A DNA stretch of 64,000 bases from Parazoarcus communis (GCF_003111665.1 NZ_CP022188.1:4030001-4094000), one strand, 5' to 3'. Counted from the stretch's first letter, positions 26,161 through 35,643 are shown. The notes: generated by a model not told the origin, from the sequence alone. A program made the numbers and translations.

Positions 26161-27589
26161 AGCGCTTGATCTGCTCGCCGTCAGGCGCCATCACTTCGAC
26201 GCGCTGAGGCAGTGTCTCGAGCCCCTGCAGATCAGCCGGCACCTCGGGGTCGCGCCCGAGCGCTTCGCGGATGGTTTCGGCAAACTTCACCGGCAGCGCC
26301 GTTTCCAGCACCAGCAGGGGCACACCCGCCGGGACTTCGGCTGCGAGTTCGCGCGCAACCTTGACGCCATCGGCGGTGTGGGTGTCGATCATCACGCCGT
26401 AGGTTTCGTAGATGCTGCGGATGGTGTCCAGACGGTCGGCGTGACTGCTGCTGCCCGACACAAAGGCAAAGTCGTCCAGACGGGCAAACCACGGCGTGGT
26501 GCTGAGATCGAAAGCCCGACCGGCATCGACCTCCGCCCACAGCTCGGCCACCTTCTTCGGGTCGCGGCCGACGAGGTCGAACACGAAGCGCTCGAAGTTG
26601 GACGCCTTCGAGATATCCATCGACGGGCTCGAGGTCACGCTGGTCTCTGCGGTCTTGCGCGGGCGATACACACCGGTGCGGAAGAACTCGTCGAGCACGT
26701 TGTTCTCGTTGGTGGCGAGAATCAGCTTTGCCACCGGCAGGCCCATCTGTCGGGCGATATGACCGGCGCAGATGTTGCCGAAGTTGCCCGAGGGCACGCA
26801 GAACGCGACCTGCTCGTCGTTCGACTTCGTGGCCTCGAAATAGCCCTTGAAGTAATACACGATCTGGGCTGCAACGCGCGCCCAGTTGATCGAATTCACC
26901 GCGCCGATCTTGTGCTTCGCCTTGAAGGCGTGATCGTTGGAGACCGCCTTCACGATGTCCTGCGCATCATCGAACATGCCGGTAACGGCAATATTGAAGA
27001 TGTTGTCGTCCTGCAGCGAGTACATCTGCGCACGCTGGAAGGCGCTCATCTTGCCGTGCGGCGACAGCATGAACACCCGCACGCCCTGTTTGCCGCGCAT
27101 CGCGTATTCGGCCGCAGAGCCGGTGTCGCCCGAAGTCGCGCCGAGGATGTTGATGCTCTCCCCGCGCTTGGCCAGCACGTACTCGAACAGGTTGCCGAGC
27201 AGCTGCATGGCCATGTCCTTGAAGGCCAGCGTGGGGCCATTGGACAGCTCCAGCAGACCCAGCTTGCCGTCCTCGAGCCAGCGCACCGGCGTGATGTCGG
27301 CCGCGTTGTCGCCGGGGCGCACGTGGCAGTACACCGCTGCGGTGTAGGTCTTGTCACAGATCGCCTTCAGGTCTGCAGCGGGAATGTCGGTGATGAACTT
27401 CGACAGAATCGCAAAGGCAAGCTCCGCATAGGACAGCGAGCGCCAGGCGTCGAGCTCTTCCCGGCCGATCAGCGGATAGGACTCCGGCAGGTAGAGACCG
27501 CCGTCGGGGGCGAGGCCGCCGAGCAGGATGTCGCAGAATTCCGGATTGGCGGGCTGGCCGGCATGGCCACGGGTGGAGATGTACTTCAC
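26141..27589 (-). CDS. thrC: threonine synthase
   Basis: ThrC converts O-phosphohomoserine to threonine with PLP, the last step of threonine synthesis. The 482-residue product is the long bacterial form (beginning MKYISTRGH) with PLP lysine K124 in TLAFKDMAMQ, a phosphate-binding SGDTGSAAEYA loop and SGNFGNICAGH. The start is a GTG with a GAGGAC-type binding site. In many relatives thrC directly follows hom; here hom is about 19 kb away. A terminator follows the gene. Confidence 0.95.
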   Translation of the reverse strand: MKYISTRGHAGQPANPEFCDILLGGLAPDGGLYLPESYPLIGREELDAWRSLSYAELAFAILSKFITDIPAADLKAICDKTYTAAVYCHVRPGDNAADITPVRWLEDGKLGLLELSNGPTLAFKDMAMQLLGNLFEYVLAKRGESINILGATSGDTGSAAEYAMRGKQGVRVFMLSPHGKMSAFQRAQMYSLQDDNIFNIAVTGMFDDAQDIVKAVSNDHAFKAKHKIGAVNSINWARVAAQIVYYFKGYFEATKSNDEQVAFCVPSGNFGNICAGHIARQMGLPVAKLILATNENNVLDEFFRTGVYRPRKTAETSVTSSPSMDISKASNFERFVFDLVGRDPKKVAELWAEVDAGRAFDLSTTPWFARLDDFAFVSGSSSHADRLDTIRSIYETYGVMIDTHTADGVKVARELAAEVPAGVPLLVLETALPVKFAETIREALGRDPEVPADLQGLETLPQRVEVMAPDGEQIKRFIAERV

Positions 27590-28043
27590 GGAACAGTCCT
27601 CGGAGTCAGCTGATTCTGCGCACGCCGATCACCGGCGCACGAATGCGAAGGCGTGAGTTTAACGAAAGTGCGTGGAGATTCGCAGGTTTGTGCATCACGC
27701 CGGCACGGTGACAACCGACATCCGCGCCGCTTGCAGCGCCATGAGCGACGCGGCCGACACCCGGAGCGGGTTCAGAGCCATTGAAGAAGGTCCATCGCCT
27801 CACACCCGTCACGCCACTGCCGCGGCGCGCCGAAACCCGGTCAACGGTGTTTTGCTGGCGCAACATGATCGACCTTTCGCATTAGAATTTCACTTTCACG
27901 ACGCCCTCATCCCCAGACTTGACCATGACCCGCCAGCTCTCCGTGCGCCTGACCACTGCCCTGCTCTCCGAGGCCCACCGCAGCGTTCGACACTGCCTCG
28001 CGAACGGCTTGTGCACTGCAGCGCAGCCTGCGCCGGGCCGCCC
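27590..28043. other. intergenic region between thrC and pabB
   Basis: These 454 bases should hold the divergent promoters of thrC and pabB. The pabB reading frame is open far upstream (to 27672), but that extension does not resemble PabB. A 40-codon frame at 27925-28047 starts with ATG and ends in a GTGA overlap with the chosen pabB start, so a translated leader is possible. Nothing else is recognised. Confidence 0.35.
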
Positions 28044-29852
28044 GTGACAACGCCCCTTGCCCCTGACGAAACAGCGAACCCGGGCTGGGCCCTGTTTGAC
28101 GACAACCTTCCCGACGGCGAGCACCTGTGGCTGACCGACCTGCAGTACACGCTGTGCTGCCGCTCGCCAGGCGAGATCGAATCCACGTTCGGCAAGATCG
28201 AGGCTGCGCGCAGGCAAGGCCAGTGGGTTGCGGTGGCCGCAGCCTACGAACTGGGTTATGCACTCGAACCCCGGCTGCAGGCCTTGCTCCCCGCCGACGA
28301 CGCCCCGCTGCTCCGTGCCTGGGTGTTTGCAGAGGGCGAACGCCTGTCACAGGCCGAGAGTCTGGTCCGGATAGAGGAAGAACTGTCGCTCCTCGACGAG
28401 CACCTGCAGAACGCAGGTGTGGCAGCGCTTGAGCGCGGCATCGAACGGGCTGACTACCTTGCGGCCATCGGTCGCATCCGCGAACTGATCCACGCCGGGG
28501 ACTGCTATCAGGTCAACTTCACCTGGCCGCTCACCGGCACGATCTATGGCTCGCCACTGGCGCTGTACCGGCGCCTGATGGAGGCGCAGCCGGTCGGTCA
28601 CGGCGGATACATCGCGGATGCCGGCGGCGCCATCCTGTCGCGCTCGCCCGAACTCTTCGTCGAGCGCAGCGGCAAACGGCTGAGCTGCCGCCCGATGAAA
28701 GGCACGGCGCCGCGCTCGAGCGACCCGAACGCACTGGCAAGCTCGACGAAGGATCGCGCCGAAAACGTGATGATCGTCGACCTCATCCGCAACGACCTTG
28801 GTCGCCTCGCGCCCGCAGGTGGCGTCAAGGTCGAATCGCTCTGCACGATCGAACCCTACCCGTCGGTGTGGCAGATGACATCGTCCGTCCATGCAGAGCC
28901 GGTCGATGCCGATCTGATCACGGTATTCCGCGCCCTGTTTCCCTGCGGTTCGGTCACCGGTGCGCCGAAGATCCGCGCGATGGAGATCATCCGCGAACTC
29001 GAGCGCGAGCCGCGCGGCCTGTACTGCGGTGCGCTCGGGTGGGTCGCACCCGATGGCGACTTCAGCTTCAACGTGCCGATCCGGACGCTGAACGTGCAAC
29101 CCGACGGCCGCTTCCGGCTGAACCTCGGGAGCGGCGTAGTGGCGGACTCGGACGCTGAGTCCGAATGGGAAGAATGCCTGCTGAAAGGGCGCTTCCTGAC
29201 TGCCCTCGGCGCACCGTTCGGCCTCATCGAGACCCTGCGCTGCGAAGTGGGCGCCGAACCCACCTTCCCCCTTCTCGAGGCGCACCTGTCCCGACTGCTG
29301 CGCTCATCGCGGCATTTCGGCCACACCTGCGACATCGGTGCGCTGCGGTCGGCCCTGCTGGCCCATGGACGCACGCTGACGCCCGGCATTCACCGGGTCC
29401 GGCTGGAGCTCTCGTACGCAGGACGTTTCGTGATCGCCAGTCAAGTGCTGGATGCACCGCCCGATACGCCACCGGAAATCGTGCAATGGCCCGAACGGGT
29501 CGACAGCGCGGACATGCTACTGAGGTACAAGACGACGGCGCGCGAGGCCTATGATCACGCACTGCACGACGTGCTGGGCCGCGGGTATTTCGACGCGGTA
29601 TTCCTGAACGAAAGAAACGAAGTGACCGAGGGCGCTCGCAGCACGGTCTTCATCGACACCGGCGACGGCATCCTGCACACACCGCCATTGTCGGCGGGCG
29701 TGCTGGACGGCGTGCTGCGACGGCAGCTGCTAGGAGACGGGCGCGCAATCGAACGCACGCTGTCGATGGACGACTTGCGCAGCGCCCGGGCAATCTACGT
29801 CGGCAACGCCCTGCGTGGATTGCAGCGGGTGACGCTGGCAGCGCCGGCTTGA
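28044..29852 (+). CDS. pabB: aminodeoxychorismate synthase component I fused to aminodeoxychorismate lyase-like domain
   Basis: PabB converts chorismate and ammonia to 4-amino-4-deoxychorismate on the way to p-aminobenzoate and folate. The 602-residue product has an N-terminal chorismate-binding domain with the signatures AENVMIVDLIRNDLGR and PCGSVTGAPKIRAMEII (up to about residue 380), fused to a C-terminal PLP class IV aminotransferase-like domain (about 390-602, starting FGLIETLRCE) similar to PabC lyase. This fusion is common in betaproteobacteria. The start is a GTG at 28044; the binding site is weak. Confidence 0.88.
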   Translation: MTTPLAPDETANPGWALFDDNLPDGEHLWLTDLQYTLCCRSPGEIESTFGKIEAARRQGQWVAVAAAYELGYALEPRLQALLPADDAPLLRAWVFAEGERLSQAESLVRIEEELSLLDEHLQNAGVAALERGIERADYLAAIGRIRELIHAGDCYQVNFTWPLTGTIYGSPLALYRRLMEAQPVGHGGYIADAGGAILSRSPELFVERSGKRLSCRPMKGTAPRSSDPNALASSTKDRAENVMIVDLIRNDLGRLAPAGGVKVESLCTIEPYPSVWQMTSSVHAEPVDADLITVFRALFPCGSVTGAPKIRAMEIIRELEREPRGLYCGALGWVAPDGDFSFNVPIRTLNVQPDGRFRLNLGSGVVADSDAESEWEECLLKGRFLTALGAPFGLIETLRCEVGAEPTFPLLEAHLSRLLRSSRHFGHTCDIGALRSALLAHGRTLTPGIHRVRLELSYAGRFVIASQVLDAPPDTPPEIVQWPERVDSADMLLRYKTTAREAYDHALHDVLGRGYFDAVFLNERNEVTEGARSTVFIDTGDGILHTPPLSAGVLDGVLRRQLLGDGRAIERTLSMDDLRSARAIYVGNALRGLQRVTLAAPA

Positions 29853-29897
29853 GCCGGGAGGTCCGGCGCTGCCCCAGCGAGCAGCCCCGGGCAGACC

Positions 29898-30944
29898 TTA
29901 CTTCTTGCTCTTGCTCTTGCCCTTGGTCACGACGGGCAGGGAATCGAGCACCGCGACCAGCTCTTTTGCCGAACGCTCGCCCAGCAGTTTGAGACCGGCA
30001 CGCAGCACTTCGGACTTTGTTGCCAGCCGTCCGGCACGTGCCAGCGCGGTACGTATTTTCTTGAGCGCAGCCTGCTCGCTCTTGGGCATCGAGAACGAAT
30101 CCCGTACCACCTTGCCCGCCTTTTCCTTCTTCGGCTCGACGCTCGCAGCCGGGAGCTTGATGACTGCAGGACCGGCGACCGACTTCTTCGCACCGCCGGA
30201 CGTGCCGGCCACGGCTTTCGCAGGCGCCACCTTCGCCGCCGCTGTTCCAGCGGACTTGACCTTGGCCGCCTTGGGCTTGGCTGCTGCCGGTTTAGCTGCT
30301 GCCGGTTTGGCTGCGGCGGATTTGGCCGCTGCCGGTTTGGCCGCTGCCGGTTTGGCCGCTGCTGGTTTGGCCGCTGCTGGTTTGGCCGCTGCCGGTTTGG
30401 TTGCTGCCGGTTTGGTTGCTGCCGGTTTGGTTGCTGCCGGTTTGGTTGCTGCCGGCTTGGTTGCTGCCGGCTTGTCCTCTGCTTTCGCCCCGGCTTCGGC
30501 CTTGGGCTTTACAGGCGTCTTTTCTGCAGCGGGTTTCGCCACCGCAGCACGCGTCGCGACCGCGGCAGGCTTGGCCGGCGCAGGCTTCTTCGCCGCGCTT
30601 GCACGACGTCGGGCCGGGGCCTTGGAAGTCGCCGTCGCAGCGGGTGCGGCCGCAGCAGCAGACGCGGGAGCCGTCACCCGCTCGGCAGCCGGCTCGGCAG
30701 CCGCGACCGGTTTCGCCGCGACCGGCGCTGCCGGCGCAGGCTTTGCTGTCGCGGGCTTGCGAGCACGCGGGGCCCGCGGCGTCACGGGCTTTGCCGCGGG
30801 CTTCGCGGCAGGCTTCGCAGCCTGAGCGGACCTGGTCGCCGTCGCCGCGACCGCGGCCACTTCGGGCAAGCGTCCGGCAACCGAGGCGTCTTCCTGCTTG
30901 AGCGTGGCACGCAGTGCCGACTGCGTCTTGTTGCGTGTGGTCAT
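29898..30944 (-). CDS. Lys/Ala/Pro-rich repeat protein with ribbon-helix-helix-like C-terminus (AlgP/histone H1-like)
   Basis: The 348-residue product is dominated by a basic, disordered, low-complexity region, including about thirteen tandem pentapeptides (KPAAT five times, then KPAAA and one KSAAA) near residues 155-220, as in AlgP and histone H1-like proteins that bind DNA non-specifically. The last 68 residues (from about 281) are different: RDSFSMPKSEQAALKKI, then LATKSEVLRAGLKLLGER. The strand-helix-helix layout with SEVLRAGLKLL resembles ribbon-helix-helix DNA-binding domains. A GGAG sequence inside the upstream parA-like gene serves its ATG, which overlaps that gene's stop. Function is unknown. 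Confidence 0.7.
   Translation of the reverse strand: MTTRNKTQSALRATLKQEDASVAGRLPEVAAVAATATRSAQAAKPAAKPAAKPVTPRAPRARKPATAKPAPAAPVAAKPVAAAEPAAERVTAPASAAAAAPAATATSKAPARRRASAAKKPAPAKPAAVATRAAVAKPAAEKTPVKPKAEAGAKAEDKPAATKPAATKPAATKPAATKPAATKPAAAKPAAAKPAAAKPAAAKPAAAKSAAAKPAAAKPAAAKPKAAKVKSAGTAAAKVAPAKAVAGTSGGAKKSVAGPAVIKLPAASVEPKKEKAGKVVRDSFSMPKSEQAALKKIRTALARAGRLATKSEVLRAGLKLLGERSAKELVAVLDSLPVVTKGKSKSKK
30280..30475. repeat. 15-bp tandem repeats inside the AlgP-like gene
   Basis: About thirteen 15-base units (plus-strand core GCTGCCGGTTTGGYT) encode the KPAAA/KPAAT pentapeptides. Neighbouring units are nearly identical at the nucleotide level and group into two blocks differing in the Thr/Ala codon, a sign of recent unit duplication. 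Copy number is likely to vary between strains without breaking the frame. Confidence 0.85.
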
Positions 30945-31606
30945 TTTGTTTCTCCTGTCAGTTCAAGGACCGCCGCTACGAGACGGTCCACTTCATCACG
31001 GGCCTGCCCGGCACTGCGCCCCAGCCGATATACCGACCCGCCTTCGACTGCGCTCTGGGCGTAGGCATTACGCTGGGCCAGGCTCGCAGCCACCACGGGC
31101 AAGGTGAATTCGCCAAGCACCTCGAGCACGTCCCCTGCCAGTGCAGTGCGCTGCACCCGGTTCGGCAGCAAGGCCGCGCGCAAGCCCGGACGGCGCGCCA
31201 TGGTTGCAACCACCAGGCGCTCGACCGCACGCGTCGACCACAGGTCGGTTGGGCTGGGCACAACTGGAATCAGGATGACGTCGGCCAACTCGAGTGCGGC
31301 GAGCGTATGCGCGTGTTCGATGGATGGCGGGCAATCCAGCAGCAGCATGTCCGAACGGCAGCCGACATTGCCAACCTGCGTTTCGAGTGAGGCCAGATCG
31401 CCCTGCATGCTCATCACCGATGCCGGAAAGGGGTCAGCCGGATTCGCCGCGGCAGCCCATCGCGCCGCGCTCTCCTGTGGATCGAGATCGCACACCGAGA
31501 TCCGGTAACCCGCACCTGCGAGCCCCTCTGCCAACTGCATGGCGACGGTCGTTTTTCCGACGCCGCCTTTTTGCGATAACAGGGCAATGACGCTGCACTG
31601 TTTCAT
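30941..31606 (-). CDS. ParA/MinD-family ATPase
   Basis: The 221-residue cytoplasmic protein has the deviant Walker A KGGVGKTT (about residues 13-20, including the signature lysine), Walker A-prime VCDLDPQESAARWA and Walker B LLLDCPPS. Such ATPases position plasmids, chromosomes, carboxysomes, chemoreceptors or other cargo on the nucleoid, always with a partner. No parB or repA is nearby; the partner is probably the basic protein whose start overlaps its stop (ATGA). The start at 31606 follows AGAGGAGAT; the frame is open upstream to 31696. Confidence 0.85.
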   Translation of the reverse strand: MKQCSVIALLSQKGGVGKTTVAMQLAEGLAGAGYRISVCDLDPQESAARWAAAANPADPFPASVMSMQGDLASLETQVGNVGCRSDMLLLDCPPSIEHAHTLAALELADVILIPVVPSPTDLWSTRAVERLVVATMARRPGLRAALLPNRVQRTALAGDVLEVLGEFTLPVVAASLAQRNAYAQSAVEGGSVYRLGRSAGQARDEVDRLVAAVLELTGETK

Positions 31607-31806
31607 TGTTACATCTCCTCTGTTGCCCAATGCGGATGCAGACACATGTCTGCTGCATTTCCGATCCGCATCAAGTAATACTTTATTATTGTCCACTCGG
31701 GCCCGACTCGTGACAAGCGCGGCGCCCCTTTCATCATTTCAAGCTATTTCGATATCTCTCGCGCTCTGGATATACTCCTCCGACACTTTCAGAGGGGACC
31801 CTAAGA

Positions 31807-33078
31807 ATGAAACTCGAAACAATCGCCGTGCACGGTGGCTACTCTCCCGACCCGACCACCAAGGCGGTCGCAGTACCGATTTACCAGACAACCTCCTACG
31901 CTTTCGACGACACCCAGCATGGTGCCGACCTGTTCGATCTGAAGGTGGCCGGCAACATTTACACCCGTATCATGAACCCTACCACTGCCGTGCTGGAACA
32001 GCGCGTCGCAGAAATGGAAGGCGGTATTGCGGGCCTGGCGGTTGCCTCAGGCATGTCGGCGATTACCTACGCGATCCAGACCATTGCCGAAGCCGGTGAC
32101 AACATCATTTCGGCGGCGACGCTGTATGGCGGCACCTACAACCTCTTCGCGCACACCTTTCCGCAACTCGGTATCGAAGTGCGCTTTGCCGACTATCGCG
32201 ACCCCGACGCTTTCGCCAAGCTGATCGACGACCGCACCAAGGCCATTTTCTGCGAATCGGTCGGCAACCCGCTGGGCAACGTCACCGACTTCGAGCGCCT
32301 CGCCGAGATCGCCCACAAGGCCGGCATCCCGCTGATCGTCGACAACACAGTGCCCTCGCCCTACCTGTGCCGCCCGATCGAGCACGGTGCCGACATCGTC
32401 GTGCATTCGCTCACCAAGTACCTTGGCGGTCACGGCACCTCGATCGGCGGCGTCATCGTGGATTCGGGCAAATTCCCCTGGGCCGAGCACAAGACGCGCT
32501 TCCGCCGCCTGAACGAACCCGACGTGTCCTATCACGGCGTGGTCTATACCGAAGCGCTCGGCGCTGCAGCCTACATCGGGCGCGCCCGTGTCGTCCCGCT
32601 GCGCAACATGGGTGCAGCGATCTCGCCCTTCAACGCCTTCCTGATTCTGCAAGGCATCGAAACGGTTGCGCTGCGCATGGACCGCATCTGCGAAAACGCG
32701 CTTGCCGTCGCTACCTACCTGAAGACGCACGCCAAGGTATCGTGGGTGAATTACGCCGGCCTGCCGGACCACCCGGACCATGGCCTTGTGCAGAAGTACA
32801 TGGGCGGTCGTGCCTCGGGCATTCTGTCCTTCGGCGTTCAGGGTGGTATCGAAGGCGGCGGCCGTTTCCAGGATGCGCTCAAGCTGGTCACGCGCCTGGT
32901 GAACATCGGTGACGCAAAGTCGCTCGCCTGCCACCCGGCGTCCACCACTCACCGTCAGCTCACGCCGGAAGAAATGGCCAAGGCTGGTGTGTCGCCCGAC
33001 ATGGTTCGCCTGTCGATCGGCATTGAGCATATCGACGACATCCTCGCCGATCTCGAACAGGCGCTCGCCGCAGTCTGA
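31807..33078 (+). CDS. metY: O-acetylhomoserine sulfhydrylase (aminocarboxypropyltransferase)
   Basis: This PLP enzyme joins O-acetylhomoserine and sulfide to give homocysteine for methionine synthesis. The 423-residue product is the usual length and has PLP lysine in HSLTKYLGGHGTSIGG (about residue 204) and the Cys/Met-metabolism family start LETIAVHGGYSPDPTTKAVAVPIYQTTSY. An AGAGGGGACC region precedes the ATG. Other members of the fold include cystathionine gamma-synthase, but the long C-terminal half and HPASTTHRQLTPEE motif favour MetY. Confidence 0.9.
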   Translation: MKLETIAVHGGYSPDPTTKAVAVPIYQTTSYAFDDTQHGADLFDLKVAGNIYTRIMNPTTAVLEQRVAEMEGGIAGLAVASGMSAITYAIQTIAEAGDNIISAATLYGGTYNLFAHTFPQLGIEVRFADYRDPDAFAKLIDDRTKAIFCESVGNPLGNVTDFERLAEIAHKAGIPLIVDNTVPSPYLCRPIEHGADIVVHSLTKYLGGHGTSIGGVIVDSGKFPWAEHKTRFRRLNEPDVSYHGVVYTEALGAAAYIGRARVVPLRNMGAAISPFNAFLILQGIETVALRMDRICENALAVATYLKTHAKVSWVNYAGLPDHPDHGLVQKYMGGRASGILSFGVQGGIEGGGRFQDALKLVTRLVNIGDAKSLACHPASTTHRQLTPEEMAKAGVSPDMVRLSIGIEHIDDILADLEQALAAV

Positions 33079-33190
33079 GTGAAGTGAAATGACGTCCGGC
33101 CGTGTTCATGCATGGCCGGACGCCAAAACCCTCGCTGCCGTAGTAGACTCGCGGATTGTTTCGTTTCGCCCCTCGCACGGGCACCCCGAC

Positions 33191-33742
33191 ATGCCGCTCA
33201 TTCCTCAGGCACAAGATGCCGCACTTGCCGGCGATGCTTCACGCCGCCGCGCCAGCATCTGTCTCCTCCTCTCGCTGCTGGCAACACCTGCCTCGACCTG
33301 GCTGTTTCTCAATCTCGACATGATCTGGCCGCAGATCATGCAACTCGAAGGCGCGTCCTTCATGCTCGGCGCCACCGTGCTCGGTACGGTGCTGGCGCTC
33401 ACGCCACTCGTGGCGGGCCTGGGTTTTCTGCTGGCCGTCTGGTATGGGGTTGAGAGCGTCTACCTGCCGCGGCGGAGCCCATCACCGCTGATCGACAAGG
33501 TCATCGTCGCCGGCGGCCTGCTGGTATGGTTCTCGCCAGCGCTGGCAGCAGCAGCGTCGATCGTCATGGGCCTGGTCCAGGGCCGCGTCCATTTCACCCG
33601 CCCGCCTCGCGATTACTTCCTCGCAACCGACCCGATCGCGTTCTGGGAAGGCATCGGTTTCTGGCTCATCATGGGCACCCTGTTCGGCCTCCTGGCCTGG
33701 CGCTACTGGCGCAACAAGCTGCTGAAGAAGGAAGCGGTGTAA
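33191..33742 (+). CDS. hypothetical membrane protein
   Basis: The 183-residue product has three or four hydrophobic segments (about residues 20-40, 52-80, 98-122 and 152-172) and a basic C-terminus. I recognise no family. The ATG at 33191 is chosen over an upstream frame (33089) because the extension overlaps the space right after metY and looks non-coding. A clear terminator follows. Confidence 0.55.
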   Translation: MPLIPQAQDAALAGDASRRRASICLLLSLLATPASTWLFLNLDMIWPQIMQLEGASFMLGATVLGTVLALTPLVAGLGFLLAVWYGVESVYLPRRSPSPLIDKVIVAGGLLVWFSPALAAAASIVMGLVQGRVHFTRPPRDYFLATDPIAFWEGIGFWLIMGTLFGLLAWRYWRNKLLKKEAV

Positions 33743-33783
33743 GCCGCCTTTCCGGGGCTTCAATCACCCGCAGCGGCAAAGCT

Positions 33784-33820
33784 GGGCCGGCGACCTCACG
33801 GATGCCGGCCCTTTTGATTT
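33784..33820 (+). terminator. rho-independent terminator
   Basis: GGGCCGGC (33784-33791) and GCCGGCCC (33804-33811) form a perfect eight-bp stem with a 12-base loop, followed by TTTTGATTTTT. It ends the membrane protein gene and lies between convergent genes. Confidence 0.85.
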
Positions 33821-33840
33821 TTGCTGTCGTTTTATCAGAC

Positions 33841-35643
33841 TCAGTGCCCCAGCCAGCCCTTCCGCAGACGGCGCACCGAGGCTGCAGCCTTCTCGTCCAC
33901 GGCCAGTTTGACCGCATCACTGGCGGCCGCTGCGAGTTCGACATCGAAGCACATCAACTCGTCGCGGCGGAAGGCGTGGACTTCGATTGAATCACCCGCC
34001 TGATGACGCTCGAGCATGCTGTCGAGGTTGGCAGCGCTGACCTTGAGCCCGTCGATGGCGAGCAGCACATCACCCGCTGACAGCCCGGCGAGCTGAGCCG
34101 CGCCGCCGTCATACGCGGTCGCAATCTTCGCTTCGCCCTTTCCGTTTCCACCCGCGAGCTTGATGCCGAGCGTTGGCTTCGCGCCCGGCGCCTCGGGCTG
34201 ATACGCCACGCCGAAGGGCTTGAGCAGGCGTGCCAGCGGCAGGTCGTCCGTACCTTCGACCGCCTTGCGCAGCCAGCGCGCCAGCCGTGCGCCACAATCC
34301 TTGCCACCGACCTCCTCGACGATGGCAAAGATGCCGTCCTCGGCAACACCGACGCCGGTCTGTCCATGACGCAGCCACAGCAGCCGCATCACGTCATCCA
34401 GGCTGCGCTTGCCGCCGGTCTCGCTGCGCAGCTGCAGGTCGAGCGCGAGTGCGATCAGCGAGCCCTTGGCGTAGTAGCTGACGATTGCGTTCGGCGAATT
34501 TTCGTCCTGCCGGTAGTACTTGCTCCAGGCCTCGAACGAGGATTCCGCCACGCTCTGCCGATGACGACCAGGACCGCGCAGTACGGCAGAGACCGTCTTG
34601 CCCACCAGACCAAGATAGTCGGCCGGCGAGATCACGCCGGAGCGCACCAGCACCAGATCGTCGTAATAGGACGTGAAGCCCTCGAAGGCCCACAGCAGCC
34701 GGGTATAGTTTTCGACCGCCAGGTCGTAGGGCACGAAGGCGGCAGGTTTGATGCGCTTGATGTTCCAGGTGTGGAAGTATTCGTGACTGCACAGGCCAAG
34801 GAAGGTCTTGTAGCCGTCGGGCAGACCGGTCATGCCTTTCCACGGCAGGTCTGCCCGGCTGGCCAGCAGCGCGGTGGATGCGCGGTGTTCCAGCCCGCCG
34901 TAGCCGTCACCGACCAGCTGCGTCAGAAAGACGTAATAGTCCATCGGCGGCGGCGCACCGAAGAGCTCGATCTGGAATTGGCAGATGCGTTCGAGATCGG
35001 CTGCAAGGCGCTCGGTATCGCAGTCGTGGCGACCGGTGAGCACGATATCGTGGCGCACCCCGCCCGCCTCGAAATCGGCAAGCGTGAATGTGCCCATCTC
35101 GACCGGGTGATCGACCAGTTCGTCGTAATTCTCCGCCCGGTACAGCCCGAATCCGTAAGCAAACGCCGCACCGATTTCGCCGCTGGCACGCGGCAGGGCA
35201 GTCGCCACTTTCCAGTCGCGATAAGCCATGCCTTCCGGGCTCTCGATCTCGACCAGACAGGGCCGGTCGGTGCGTCCCTCCACTGCAAGAAACACACTGG
35301 TGCCGTTGAAGAAGCCATGCGTCTGGTCAAGATGAGCCGCGCGCACCGACAGATCCCATGCATACACTTCGTAGTGCAGCGTCAGCGGTTTTCCCGCTGC
35401 AAGCCCGGTGACGAGCCAGGTGTGCTTGTCGAGTTTTTCGACCTTCGCGGCCTTGTCACCCGACTCTGCGCGCAGGCTCACGACGTGACGCGCGAACTCA
35501 CGAATCATGTAGCTGCCCGGAATCCAGGCCGGCAGGCTGAAACGCTGGCCTGCGGGGTCCGGATCACTGACCGTGCAGCGCAGCTCGAACACATGGGCTT
35601 CAGGACGCGAGGGGCGGATGAAATAGCGGATCGGGGCAGTCAT
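33841..35643 (-). CDS. M61-family metallopeptidase with PDZ domain
   Basis: The 600-residue protein matches the glycyl aminopeptidase (M61) family: an N-terminal beta domain (IRYFIRPSRPEAHVFEL...), a zinc-binding HEYFH in GLCSHEYFHTWNIKRIKP (about residue 285) with a downstream Glu in LWAFEGFTSYYDDL, and a C-terminal PDZ domain (about 500-575, GLSAGDVLLAIDGLKV). No signal peptide is evident. Members cleave N-terminal Gly or Ala from peptides. The length is normal. Confidence 0.88.
   Translation of the reverse strand: MTAPIRYFIRPSRPEAHVFELRCTVSDPDPAGQRFSLPAWIPGSYMIREFARHVVSLRAESGDKAAKVEKLDKHTWLVTGLAAGKPLTLHYEVYAWDLSVRAAHLDQTHGFFNGTSVFLAVEGRTDRPCLVEIESPEGMAYRDWKVATALPRASGEIGAAFAYGFGLYRAENYDELVDHPVEMGTFTLADFEAGGVRHDIVLTGRHDCDTERLAADLERICQFQIELFGAPPPMDYYVFLTQLVGDGYGGLEHRASTALLASRADLPWKGMTGLPDGYKTFLGLCSHEYFHTWNIKRIKPAAFVPYDLAVENYTRLLWAFEGFTSYYDDLVLVRSGVISPADYLGLVGKTVSAVLRGPGRHRQSVAESSFEAWSKYYRQDENSPNAIVSYYAKGSLIALALDLQLRSETGGKRSLDDVMRLLWLRHGQTGVGVAEDGIFAIVEEVGGKDCGARLARWLRKAVEGTDDLPLARLLKPFGVAYQPEAPGAKPTLGIKLAGGNGKGEAKIATAYDGGAAQLAGLSAGDVLLAIDGLKVSAANLDSMLERHQAGDSIEVHAFRRDELMCFDVELAAAASDAVKLAVDEKAAASVRRLRKGWLGH

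Noticed and set aside
30941..31606. Plasmid or chromosome partitioning parAB locus
   Set aside because: There is no ParB-like HTH protein, parS repeats or replication gene next to the ParA ATPase, so it is treated as an orphan positioning ATPase.
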